Source: Anaerolineae bacterium (GTDB taxonomy: Bacteria > Chloroflexota > Anaerolineae > Aggregatilineales > Phototrophicaceae). Taken from it: a stretch of 23,434 nucleotides of DNA. Under the pieces are notes generated by a model. The model saw nothing but the letters and a program-made list of their open reading frames with translations, did not search any database and was not told the origin of the DNA. The position numbers and the translations under genes were made by a program. The stretch is from assembly GCA_028284565.1 (NCBI GenBank), contig JANQRM010000467.1, forward strand, positions 1 to 23,434. The letters are read 5' to 3'. Below are positions 14,360-21,839 of this stretch, piece after piece (the stretch's first letter is position 1; each line of letters begins with the position of its first letter).

Positions 14360-15328
14360 GTGCCAAGAAAAACGTATATCGCCGCGATACAAGAAGCCCT
14401 GCGCGAAGAGATGGAACGCGATGAGTCCGTGATGCTCATTGGTGAAGATGTCCGCTTGGGTGTCTTTGCTGGAACACGGGGTCTGCATAAGCAATTTGGG
14501 GATGAGCGTGTGATTGATACACCCATTTCTGAATTGGCTGTGGCAGGTGCAGGAGTCGGGGCGGCGGCAACAGGCTTGCGCCCGGTGGTTGATTTGATGT
14601 TTGGGACATTCTTGTATCTGGCATTTGACCAGATTGCAAACCAGGCGGGTGCAATGCGATATATGTTCGGTGGTCAAGCCACGCTACCTGTCGTCTTTAT
14701 GACACAAAATGGCGCGGGGAGCAGTGCTGGACATCACCATAGCCAATCGGTGCATCATATGTTTATGAATATCCCACTCGTGAAAGTTGTCCTGCCTAGT
14801 ACGCCCTATGATGTTAAAGGCTTATTGAAATCTGCCATTCGGGATAACAATCCTGTAGTCTTCCTCAATTCGCTGGCATTGGGTGGGAAACGAGGCGACA
14901 TCCCTGATGAAGAGTATACGATTCCGCTTGGCGTGGCAGATATCAAACGCGAGGGGAATGATGTGACAATTTGCACAGCGGGTGCGATGGTCTATAAATC
15001 ACTGGATGCGGCGAAGATACTGGCGAATGAAGGCTTAGAGTGTGAAGTGATTGACTTGCGGACGCTTTCACCGTGGGATGAAACCTGTGTGTTGGAGAGT
15101 GTTGCCAAGACAGGATGCTTTGTTGCAGTGGATGAATGTTATCCGACCTGTAGCGCGGCGAGTGAATGGGGTGCGACGGTTGCGGAGAAAGCCTTTAGTC
15201 ATCTCAAAGCCCCCATCCAACGGGTAACGAATAAGCCCGTACCGATGCCCTTTAGTCCTAAATTGGAAAAAGCCGTGATTCCCTCTGCCGATGATATTGT
15301 TGATGCTGTCAAACGCACCCTCGCTTAA
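14360..15328 (+). CDS. 2-oxoacid dehydrogenase E1 component, beta subunit
   Basis: This is the beta chain completing the heterotetrameric E1 with the protein at 12293. It is 322 residues long, the family length. The motifs LIGEDV (Glu29) and VIDTPISE (Glu58) contribute to the ThDP site, and FGTFLYLAFDQIANQ and AGHHHSQSVHHMF are recognisable beta-subunit stretches. The C-terminal transketolase-like domain contains VIDLRTLSPWD. The start is GTG 14360, with AGAGGAG at 14343-14349 ten bases before it; no ATG lies near the conserved start. It follows the Rieske gene by 16 bases and precedes the lipoyl-domain gene by 10. No E2 or E3 gene follows, so the acyl acceptor chain must be completed from elsewhere in the genome or work differently. 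Confidence 0.94.
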   Translation: MPRKTYIAAIQEALREEMERDESVMLIGEDVRLGVFAGTRGLHKQFGDERVIDTPISELAVAGAGVGAAATGLRPVVDLMFGTFLYLAFDQIANQAGAMRYMFGGQATLPVVFMTQNGAGSSAGHHHSQSVHHMFMNIPLVKVVLPSTPYDVKGLLKSAIRDNNPVVFLNSLALGGKRGDIPDEEYTIPLGVADIKREGNDVTICTAGAMVYKSLDAAKILANEGLECEVIDLRTLSPWDETCVLESVAKTGCFVAVDECYPTCSAASEWGATVAEKAFSHLKAPIQRVTNKPVPMPFSPKLEKAVIPSADDIVDAVKRTLA

Positions 15329-15338
15329 GGAGATTGTG

Positions 15339-15581
15339 ATGAACCTCGAACCAGTACATATGCCCAAATATGGGATGACGATGGAAGAAGGGCTGATTGT
15401 TGAGTGGCTGGTCTCCGAAGGTGACTCCGTGAACGAAGGCGATAGCATCGCGCTTATTGAGACCGAAAAAGTGGAAACGGAACTCGAAGCTCCGGCGAGT
15501 GGCAAGATTGCCGAAATCACCGCCGAAGCCGATAGCGAAGTTCCGGTTGGTGAGATTATTGCCTATATTGATAAGGGGTAA
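15339..15581 (+). CDS. Stand-alone lipoyl domain protein (80 residues)
   Basis: This small protein consists of one lipoyl/biotinyl domain and nothing else. The modified lysine is Lys44 in ETEKVETELEAP. The TEKVE context matches lipoyl domains (usually DKA or EKV), not biotin carriers, which have MKM. It lacks the E3/E1-binding domain and the acyltransferase core of a normal E2. The open frame extends upstream to 15291, inside the E1 beta gene. I chose ATG 15339 because AAGGAG at 15327-15332 is six bases before it and the lipoyl fold starts there (VHMPKYGMTMEEG). In this operon it is the obvious acceptor for the acyl group from the E1 pair. It could act as a mobile swinging arm serving an E2 encoded elsewhere. 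Confidence 0.92.
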   Translation: MNLEPVHMPKYGMTMEEGLIVEWLVSEGDSVNEGDSIALIETEKVETELEAPASGKIAEITAEADSEVPVGEIIAYIDKG

Positions 15582-15583
15582 AC

Positions 15584-16327
15584 ATGGGACGCTTAGAAAA
15601 CAAAACCGCCATTATCACAGGTGCAGGGCGCGGAATCGGCAAAGCCATCGCCCTCCGTTATGCCCCTGAGGGATGCAATCTCGCATTGTGTGATGTCAAT
15701 CTTGAGAGTGTCTCTGCAACTGCCGAAGAAGCTCGTGCATTAGGTGTGCAAGCCATTGCCACACAAACGGATGTGACCTCGCGCGAACAATTGCAAGCGA
15801 TGGTGGATGGGGCAGTCAGTGAATTTGGTACAGTGGAAATCCTTGTGAATAATGCAGGGATTTTTTTTAATGCCAGCTTTGATGAGATGACAGATGAACA
15901 GTGGGATCGGATGATGGATGTCAATCTCAAAGGGGTTTTCGTGCTGTCCCAAATCGTCATTCGGCATTGGCTATCAGAAAATATCAAAGGGGCTATTGTG
16001 AATCTGGCTTCAATTAGTGCCGCGATTGCCTTCACCAATTCCTCTGCCTATTGTACCTCCAAAGCGGCTGTGGCTTCCATGACCCGTTGTATCGCACTCG
16101 AATATGGTCCCAAAGGTATCCGTGCGAATTCGATGGCTCCGGGGATTATCAACACGGGGATGCCCAATGAAGACCAAGCAAATGAATGGGTCAATACACG
16201 CATTCCACTACGAAAACTCGGTGAACCGGAAGATGTAGCAGATTTAGCCTTATTTTTGGCATCGGATGAATCGCGCTATATCACAGGGGATATGATTTTC
16301 GTTGATGGTGGCTGGATGCTGGAGTAA
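15584..16327 (+). CDS. Short-chain dehydrogenase/reductase (classical SDR)
   Basis: This 247-residue classical SDR catalyses NAD(P)-linked alcohol/ketone interconversion. TGAGRGIG at 12-19 binds the cofactor, NNAG is at 89-92, and the catalytic set Ser143 (LASIS), Tyr156 and Lys160 (YCTSK) is complete. Asp37 at the end of the second strand (LALCDVN) favours NAD(H), consistent with an oxidative role. AAGGGG at 15573-15578 lies five bases before the ATG. It follows the lipoyl gene by two bases, so it is translated as part of the operon. FabG-type or 2,3-butanediol/acetoin-type activity is possible, the latter fitting an acetoin-type E1, but specificity cannot be read from the sequence. Confidence 0.93.
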   Translation: MGRLENKTAIITGAGRGIGKAIALRYAPEGCNLALCDVNLESVSATAEEARALGVQAIATQTDVTSREQLQAMVDGAVSEFGTVEILVNNAGIFFNASFDEMTDEQWDRMMDVNLKGVFVLSQIVIRHWLSENIKGAIVNLASISAAIAFTNSSAYCTSKAAVASMTRCIALEYGPKGIRANSMAPGIINTGMPNEDQANEWVNTRIPLRKLGEPEDVADLALFLASDESRYITGDMIFVDGGWMLE

Positions 16328-16332
16328 AAGTG

Positions 16333-17814
16333 ATGGCTGACTCAATTGCAATACGACCCAGTGTTCAGAGCTTTCTGAAGCGAGAGCAAAAGCTCCTTAT
16401 TGGTGGCGATTGGGTTTCGTCTGTATCGGGAGAGACTTTCGAGACCATCAATCCAGCGAATGGCACAGTATTATCGCGTGTTGCCAGTGGCGACAAAGCC
16501 GATGTTGACCGCGCCGTCGAATCTGCTCAACAAGCCTTCCCTGCATGGTCAGCGATGATGCCCGCGGAACGAGAACGCCTCTTGCATCGCTTTGCGGATT
16601 TGATGGAACAGCACAAAGAAGAACTCGCCCAGCTTGAAACCTTAGATAATGGCAAACCCTTTAACGTGGCTTTCAATGTGGAAGTCAGTGTCGCCATCGG
16701 GCAAATGCGCTTTTATGCGGGACTGCCAACCAAACTCAAAGGCGAGACCTATGCGGTGTCCTCACCCGGTTATCATGTCTATACACGACGCGAACCACTG
16801 GGAGTCTGTGCGGCAATTACCCCATGGAATTATTCGATTGTCATGGCAACCCAGAAGATCGGTCCTGCTTTGGCATCAGGCAATACTCTTGTTCTCAAGC
16901 CAGCCGAGCAAACACCACTCACCGCGATTCGTTTAGCCGAACTCGCGCTTGAAGCCGGCATTCCAGATGGGGTGTTTAACCTTGTCACAGGCTTTGGGCA
17001 TACCGCTGGCGTGGCATTGACGCATCACCCACAGGTGGCCAAAGTTGCGTTTACCGGTTCAACGGAAGTCGGGCAAGAGATTATGCGGGCGGCGGCAGGC
17101 AATCTGAAGCGCATCTCGCTCGAATTGGGGGGAAAGTCCCCGTTAATTATCTTTGACGATGCTGATTTAGAACCTGCATCCGAAGCGGCGGTCTGGGGCA
17201 TCTTTGCCAACAGCGGGCAAAATTGTGTGGCAGGCTCCCGTTTGTTTGTCCATCGTAATATTTATGACGACGTGGTGCAGTATATTTCTAAACGCTCGAA
17301 TGAACTTAAGGTCGGCAATGGGCTGGAACAGGATACACAGGTGGGTCCGCTGATTTCTGATCGACAACTTGACCGTGTTCTGCATTATGTGCAAGAGGGG
17401 AGCGCGTCTGCTGAACTGGTCACTGGTGGGGAACGTCTGGCAGGTCAATTAGCAGGCGGATATTTCTTGCAACCCACCGTTTTTAGTCATGTCGAGGATG
17501 CACAATCCATCGCTACAGATGAGATATTTGGTCCGGTCTTGTCTGTCTTCGCTTTTGATACAGAAGAAGAAGTCCTCGCGCGGGCAAATTCAAGTCGCTT
17601 TGGTTTGGCGGCGGGTGTCTGGACGAATCACTTGGGACGCGCGCATCGTATGGCGGCACAACTGAAGGCGGGTGTGGTCTGGGTGAATACCTATGATTGG
17701 TTCGACCCAGCCGTTCCCTTCGGTGGGACAGGTGAAAGTGGCATGGGACGGGAACTCGGCACACAGGTGATGGAACACTATACCGAACTTAAATCGGTCT
17801 GGGTGAAAATTTAA
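16333..17814 (+). CDS. NAD(P)-dependent aldehyde dehydrogenase (betaine-aldehyde dehydrogenase-like), second copy
   Basis: This 493-residue ALDH has the complete catalytic set: Asn166 (TPWNYS), Lys189 (LKPAEQTP), Glu264 (LELGGKSP) and nucleophile Cys298 (NSGQNCVAGSR). LELGGKSP and GQNC are the forms found in betaine-aldehyde, phenylacetaldehyde and related semialdehyde dehydrogenases. With a choline-oxidase-type GMC enzyme in the same window, an amino- or quaternary-amine aldehyde is an attractive but unproven substrate. I chose ATG 16333 over the adjacent GTG 16330 because GGAG at 16321-16324 is eight bases away. It starts five bases after the SDR stop. Its own stop shares one base with the following SDR gene (TAATG). 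Confidence 0.94.
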   Translation: MADSIAIRPSVQSFLKREQKLLIGGDWVSSVSGETFETINPANGTVLSRVASGDKADVDRAVESAQQAFPAWSAMMPAERERLLHRFADLMEQHKEELAQLETLDNGKPFNVAFNVEVSVAIGQMRFYAGLPTKLKGETYAVSSPGYHVYTRREPLGVCAAITPWNYSIVMATQKIGPALASGNTLVLKPAEQTPLTAIRLAELALEAGIPDGVFNLVTGFGHTAGVALTHHPQVAKVAFTGSTEVGQEIMRAAAGNLKRISLELGGKSPLIIFDDADLEPASEAAVWGIFANSGQNCVAGSRLFVHRNIYDDVVQYISKRSNELKVGNGLEQDTQVGPLISDRQLDRVLHYVQEGSASAELVTGGERLAGQLAGGYFLQPTVFSHVEDAQSIATDEIFGPVLSVFAFDTEEEVLARANSSRFGLAAGVWTNHLGRAHRMAAQLKAGVVWVNTYDWFDPAVPFGGTGESGMGRELGTQVMEHYTELKSVWVKI

Positions 17815-18572
17815 TGGCAGAGAATCAACAGGTCGTCATTGTCACAGGCGGTGGGTCTGGCATCGGAAAGGCGAGTTGCCTTGCTTTTGCGAAAACTGGA
17901 GCCATTGTCGTGATTGCGAATCGCACCCAATCCAAAGCGGAAGCCGTTGCTAATGAAGTAACAAACTCTAGTGGTAAAGCATTGCCATTGCAAGTGGATG
18001 TGAGCAAGCCTGATGATGTCCGGCGCATGATTGATACGACGATTGTGCAATATGGACGCATTGATGTCCTCTTTAATAACGCGGGAATAAGTCCGTCAGG
18101 CAGTATCACCGAAATTACGGAGGAAGAATGGGATGAGTGTCTGAACATCGACCTCAAGAGTATCTTCCTAGCCTCGAAATATGCCATCCCACACATGCAA
18201 ACCCAAGGTGGTGGCGTGATATTAAACACGGCGGGGACTTTTGGGATACGTGCCGCTAAAAGCAAAGCCGCCTATTCCACAGCCAAAGCAGGTGCGATTA
18301 ACCTCACTCGTGCCATTGCGTTGGACTACGCACGCGATAACATTCGGTGCAATGCGATTTGTCCGGGTTTTGTCGATACACCGCTTACCGGTGGCATGAC
18401 ACAAGACGAGAAGGATGAGGTACTCGACCTCATTCAGCCTTTACCGGGACTCATCTCCGCAGAGGAAGTCGCTCAACTCGCCGTGTATTTAGCATCAGAT
18501 TTCGCCAAGATGATAACAGGGCAATGCTATGTGATAGATGGCGGACAACAAGCGGGGTTATTCATCTCATGA
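17814..18572 (+). CDS. Short-chain dehydrogenase/reductase, second copy, catalytic Ser replaced
   Basis: This 252-residue SDR has TGGGSGIG at 11-18, NNAG at 88-91, and Tyr154/Lys158 (YSTAK). Arg37 after the second strand (IANRTQ) suggests NADP(H), unlike the SDR at 15584. The position usually holding the catalytic Ser, 13 residues before the Tyr, is Gly141 in LNTAGTFG; Thr139 and Thr142 are close by and might substitute. The enzyme may be slower, may have a shifted active site or may do a different reaction such as dehydration. The start ATG overlaps the ALDH stop by one base and its stop overlaps the amidohydrolase start (ATGA), so it is firmly embedded in the operon. Confidence 0.92.
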   Translation: MAENQQVVIVTGGGSGIGKASCLAFAKTGAIVVIANRTQSKAEAVANEVTNSSGKALPLQVDVSKPDDVRRMIDTTIVQYGRIDVLFNNAGISPSGSITEITEEEWDECLNIDLKSIFLASKYAIPHMQTQGGGVILNTAGTFGIRAAKSKAAYSTAKAGAINLTRAIALDYARDNIRCNAICPGFVDTPLTGGMTQDEKDEVLDLIQPLPGLISAEEVAQLAVYLASDFAKMITGQCYVIDGGQQAGLFIS

Positions 18573-20047
18573 GTGGGCAGATTGTCTGGGCGCAATGGGC
18601 ATATCTTGATGGCTCATTCCAGCCTGATTCAGGCGTTTATGTCGAAGAATCAACGATTGTGGAAGTCGGTTCATACGATTCACTCAAACAACGTTATCCC
18701 AATGCAAGTGTGGTCGGTGGTACTGACTATTTAATGCTACCCGGCTTAATCAATAGCCACGATCACGGACGCGCGCTGGGGACGGTCTCGCTAGGTGTAC
18801 CGGACAGCTTTCTGGAAGTCTGGCTGACCTCGCTAGGCAGTGTCCCTCGTCTTTCACCTCGCTTGACAGCAACCTACGAAGGCATCCAACTCATTCGCTC
18901 TGGCGTGACAGGTGTCGCACATAGCCATAATCCAGCATCCTATGATGTCATGTTCGATGAAATTCCCCAATCTCTGCAAGGCTATCGCGAGGCAGGGGTG
19001 CGAGTAGCGATGTACCCAACCTTGTTGGATCAAAATACGCTGGTCTATGACGAAGCTGATAAATTCCTCGCATTGTTGCCCGATGACCTCCATCCGCTAG
19101 CTCAGGCGCGAAACCAGATGCCCAACCTAACTGTCGATGATTATTTCCGTGAACTCGATGGGCTATTTGAGCAACATCATGATGTCGATTCGCATTGGGT
19201 GCATATCCAAGTCAGTCCTGTCGGTGGACAATGGGTCAGCGATGACTTTATTCTACGTGCTGTGGACTGGGCAAAAGCGCATGAAACTCGTGTCCAGATG
19301 CACATGCTAGAGAGTGGTTATCAACGACAATATGCCTTCCGCAAATGGAACAAGGGCTTTATTCAACATTTAGATGACATCGGTGCATTAGGTGACTGGC
19401 TGACTTTGGCGCACATGATTTATGTCGAGGATGGAGATGCTGAGTTACTCGCAGAACGTGGCGTGAATATCGCTCATAATGCGAGTAGCAACTTGCGCCT
19501 ACGCTGTGGGATTGCACCCATTCCGACCTATCTTGAGGCGGGTGTGAATGTGGGGATTGGTCTGGATGGGCATGGTCTGGATGATGACCAAGATTACTTA
19601 CGCGAGATGCGCTTGGTATTTACCTTAGCCAATCGTCCCGATGTGCATTCCGCTGATATATCTCCAACAACGGTGTTAGATATGGGGTCTCGCAATGGTG
19701 CAAAAGCAACCTTCGGCAAGCACTCGCAATTAGGGACATTATCAACAGGTAAACTCGCGGATGTCGTACTGTTGGATTGGGAGGCAGTAAAAGGGGCATG
19801 GTGTCCCCCGAATTTTCCAACACGAGAACATCTCCCTGAATTTTTCCTACGCCGTGCCAATCGTCAGCATGTCAGTGATGTGATGGTCAATGGCGAATGG
19901 TTCTTGCGCGATGGTGAACATACTCACGTGGACGAAGAGGAGGTGCATCGAACCATGCAAGAAGTCTATGCCTCTCAATCCCCACCTCAGCAAAGTCCGT
20001 TGGCAAGCTATGTCCGCCAGCATTACCAAAAATGGGATAGACTTTAA
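18569..20047 (+). CDS. Amidohydrolase-superfamily metal hydrolase/deaminase (AtzA/TrzA/SsnA-like)
   Basis: This 492-residue protein is an amidohydrolase-superfamily TIM-barrel enzyme of the group containing chlorohydrolases, guanine deaminase and SsnA, which hydrolyse C-N or C-Cl bonds on ring or amine substrates. Metal ligands are His64 and His66 in NSHDHGRA, His245 in QMHMLES and Asp333 in GIGLDGHGLD, with His282 (LAHMIYVED) and Glu248 as probable catalytic residues. The N- and C-terminal beta-sandwich segments (GVYVEESTIVEVG; GKLADVVLLDWEAV) are typical. The HDH metal motif is usually HxH with a V/T/S in the middle; the Asp is uncommon. The frame is open from 18524, but ATG 18569, overlapping the SDR stop (ATGA), fits the family N-terminus. 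It is the last gene of the operon; a promoter for the next unit lies just behind it. Confidence 0.9.
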   Translation: MSGQIVWAQWAYLDGSFQPDSGVYVEESTIVEVGSYDSLKQRYPNASVVGGTDYLMLPGLINSHDHGRALGTVSLGVPDSFLEVWLTSLGSVPRLSPRLTATYEGIQLIRSGVTGVAHSHNPASYDVMFDEIPQSLQGYREAGVRVAMYPTLLDQNTLVYDEADKFLALLPDDLHPLAQARNQMPNLTVDDYFRELDGLFEQHHDVDSHWVHIQVSPVGGQWVSDDFILRAVDWAKAHETRVQMHMLESGYQRQYAFRKWNKGFIQHLDDIGALGDWLTLAHMIYVEDGDAELLAERGVNIAHNASSNLRLRCGIAPIPTYLEAGVNVGIGLDGHGLDDDQDYLREMRLVFTLANRPDVHSADISPTTVLDMGSRNGAKATFGKHSQLGTLSTGKLADVVLLDWEAVKGAWCPPNFPTREHLPEFFLRRANRQHVSDVMVNGEWFLRDGEHTHVDEEEVHRTMQEVYASQSPPQQSPLASYVRQHYQKWDRL

Positions 20048-20057
20048 TTTATGGATG

Positions 20058-20088
20058 TTTTGTCCAAATTTTGTGCAAAGTGTATAAT
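20058..20088 (+). promoter_or_regulatory. Promoter with tandem operator repeats for the solute-binding protein operon
   Basis: TTGTCC at 20060-20065 and TATAAT at 20083-20088 are separated by 17 bases, a good sigma-70-type promoter. Laid over it are two adjacent 11-base repeats, TTTTGTCCAAA (20058-20068) and TTTTGTGCAAA (20069-20079), differing at one base. Each contains a TTTGNNCAAA dyad, so the copies sit one helical turn apart and cover the -35 and spacer. The segment 20062-20087 reappears on the minus strand at 9873-9845. Occupancy by a regulator would block RNA polymerase, consistent with repression relieved by the substrate. Confidence 0.75.
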
Positions 20089-20093
20089 TGTTC

Positions 20094-20116
20094 AGGAGGT
20101 GCAAATGGTACAATAG
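20094..20116 (+). other. Shine-Dalgarno followed by a three-codon leader ORF
   Basis: A full AGGAGGT at 20094-20100 is followed four bases later by ATG GTA CAA TAG (20105-20116), a Met-Val-Gln mini-ORF. It lies 60 bases before the true start of the solute-binding protein gene, which has its own GGAGG at 20168-20172. If transcription starts about seven bases after the -10, the transcript would begin within this Shine-Dalgarno sequence. The element may therefore be fortuitous, or part of the 5' end used for standby ribosome binding. Confidence 0.25.
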
Positions 20117-20176
20117 TCGAACAGTAACACCCAAAACTAAATCGCTCGTTTCTTATGAAAGTTATTCGGAGGCAAT

Positions 20177-21754
20177 ATGCGTAAACAGCTTTTACATTTC
20201 TTGCTCATACTGGTCGTTGCCCTCATGTTAGGTTCAGTTGTCGCACAAGACGAAGAACCTCAATTTGGTGGCACTTTATTTGTCGCGGCAGAGTCAATGG
20301 GAGATTCCCTCGATATTGCGCTTTGGCATGGCTTTGGTGGTTTGCATGTGATTGATTCCATCGGTGAAGGCTTAGTTCGTGCCGATTTTGAAACAGGTGA
20401 AGCCATCCCCGGCTTAGCTGAAAGTTGGGAAATCTCCGACGATGGCTTGGTCTACACCTTCAACATTCGTGAAGGCATGGTCTTTCATGATGGAACGCCC
20501 ATTACAGCAGAAGCCATTGTACGGAGCATGAATCGTCCTTTGAACCCCGATGATCCTAGCTTTTTTGATGGCATGTATATGTACTTCAATCAAGGGATTG
20601 ATAACTGGGAATCCCTCGTTGCGTTGGATGAATTGACGGTGCAATTGACACTCAATGAGCCGAATGCTACCCAACTCTTGGTCTTCACTCGTCCTGATGG
20701 CTATATCATCAGCCCATCAGCGATGGACGAATATGGTACAGAACTCGGTCTGAATGTCGCCATGGCGGGTCCCTTCAAGGTAGATCGTTTTGTTCCGGGA
20801 CAAGAAGCGGTTCTCGTCGCCAACGAAGATTACTGGGCAGGTCGCCCCTTCCTAGACCAAATCATCATTCGTGCCTTCCCTGATGAAGCCTCCATTTTGG
20901 CGGCACTCGAAGCGGGTGAAGTTGACCTGACCTTGTACGCGCCCTTTACCTCTGTGCCTCGCATTCAAGGCGATGAGGGCGACGGCGTTGATATTGCTCA
21001 GGGTGCGCCCTTGGTCAATCTGTATATGGGACTTAATCCCGCTACCGTTCCTGAATTGGAAAACCCAATGGTTCGAGAAGCCATCAATTATGCGATTGAT
21101 CGGGAAGCCATCATCGAAGCTGCACTCAACGGATTGGCGGAACCGCCATCTAGTGTCCTTGCACCCAATGACTTGGGTTATGATCCTTCTGGTGAAGCTA
21201 TCAGCACCTATGACCCCGAATTGGCAATGAGCTTGCTGGCGGATTCGGGAGTGGAGTTGCCTATCTCGCTGGAACTCTCCTTTGAGAACAATCGCTTCTG
21301 GCCCCAAGTTGCTGAACTGATTGCTTTTGATTTAGAGGCAGTTGGTTTTGAAGTCACTTTAGATCGGCTAGATACAGGGACGTTCTTTGGGAAAACCCAA
21401 GACGGTCTACATCAACTCGCTGTGAACCAACGCTCGACCTTCTTGCCCGATCCTCATGATAAGACACTCATCCTGCACAGTGTGCTATCACCGAATGACG
21501 TGGGACAACCCGCCGCCTACGAGACTGCCTCAGAGGTGGATGCTTTGGTCGATGCAGGTATCCGAGCTTTAGACCCGGCTGAACGCGCCGAGATTTACAC
21601 CGAATTACAACAGTTGATTCTCGGTACCAACCAAATCGTCTTCTTGGGGTATCTGACACCGCCTATCTTCATCAGTGATAATGTGCGAAATGTCGATACA
21701 CAAGGCACAGCGGCAGGGCGTGTGGACTTCCGGGGTGTATGGATAGCCGGATAA
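20177..21754 (+). CDS. ABC transporter solute-binding protein, family 5 (peptide/opine/nickel type)
   Basis: This extracytoplasmic protein of 525 residues captures the solute for the importer. A signal peptide is visible: MRKQ, a hydrophobic stretch at 5-22 and probable cleavage after Ala23 (VVA/QDEE). There is no lipobox cysteine, so it is secreted or anchored by other means. SBP_bac_5 features include GLVRADFETGEAIPGLAESWEISDDGLVYTF-type opening blocks at about 60-95, the REGMVFHDGTPITAEAIVRSM block, and a later REAINYAIDREAI segment. Family-5 proteins bind peptides, opines, glycosides or metal chelates, so the ligand cannot be named. GGAGG at 20168-20172 precedes the ATG by four bases. It has its own promoter with tandem operators and is followed by a stem-loop before the permease genes. 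Confidence 0.93.
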   Translation: MRKQLLHFLLILVVALMLGSVVAQDEEPQFGGTLFVAAESMGDSLDIALWHGFGGLHVIDSIGEGLVRADFETGEAIPGLAESWEISDDGLVYTFNIREGMVFHDGTPITAEAIVRSMNRPLNPDDPSFFDGMYMYFNQGIDNWESLVALDELTVQLTLNEPNATQLLVFTRPDGYIISPSAMDEYGTELGLNVAMAGPFKVDRFVPGQEAVLVANEDYWAGRPFLDQIIIRAFPDEASILAALEAGEVDLTLYAPFTSVPRIQGDEGDGVDIAQGAPLVNLYMGLNPATVPELENPMVREAINYAIDREAIIEAALNGLAEPPSSVLAPNDLGYDPSGEAISTYDPELAMSLLADSGVELPISLELSFENNRFWPQVAELIAFDLEAVGFEVTLDRLDTGTFFGKTQDGLHQLAVNQRSTFLPDPHDKTLILHSVLSPNDVGQPAAYETASEVDALVDAGIRALDPAERAEIYTELQQLILGTNQIVFLGYLTPPIFISDNVRNVDTQGTAAGRVDFRGVWIAG

Positions 21755-21793
21755 TCGATTAGACATTGCGCTATAATCAACAGAAAATGACCG

Positions 21794-21825
21794 TGCTTCC
21801 CAGTTGTAAGTTAGGCTGGGAAGCA
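21794..21825 (+). promoter_or_regulatory. Perfect 10-bp stem-loop between solute-binding protein and permease genes
   Basis: TGCTTCCCAG (21794-21803) and CTGGGAAGCA (21816-21825) are exact reverse complements separated by a 12-base loop. There is no T tract directly after the right arm, only TTTT at 21834-21837, so it is a poor intrinsic terminator. Stem-loops in this position of binding-protein-dependent operons are known to stabilise the upstream message and reduce read-through. That gives more binding protein than permease, which is the likely role here. Confidence 0.7.
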
Positions 21826-21839
21826 TTCAAGGCTTTTCG

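Noticed and set aside
14108..14677. 189-codon open frame on the minus strand
   Set aside because: Antisense to the end of the Rieske gene and the start of the E1 beta gene; no family features and no ribosome site.
15291..15338. Longer start for the lipoyl protein
   Set aside because: It would overlap the E1 beta gene and add residues unlike the domain; ATG 15339 has a well-placed AAGGAG.
15462..15485. Biotin carrier domain instead of a lipoyl domain
   Set aside because: The modified-lysine context is TEKVE, not the MKM motif of biotin carriers, and the neighbours are E1 subunits.
18524..18568. Longer start for the amidohydrolase
   Set aside because: The extra 15 residues overlap the SDR gene and do not match the family N-terminus; ATG 18569 gives the ATGA junction seen elsewhere in this operon.
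20109..20114. TACAAT as a second -10 element before the binding-protein gene
   Set aside because: The only -35-like partner, TTGTTC at 20088-20093, leaves a 15-base spacer; the promoter at 20060-20088 is better.
21772..21777. TATAAT as a promoter for the permease genes
   Set aside because: No -35-like hexamer at suitable distance; the upstream 17-base position is coding sequence at the end of the binding-protein gene without similarity to TTGACA.
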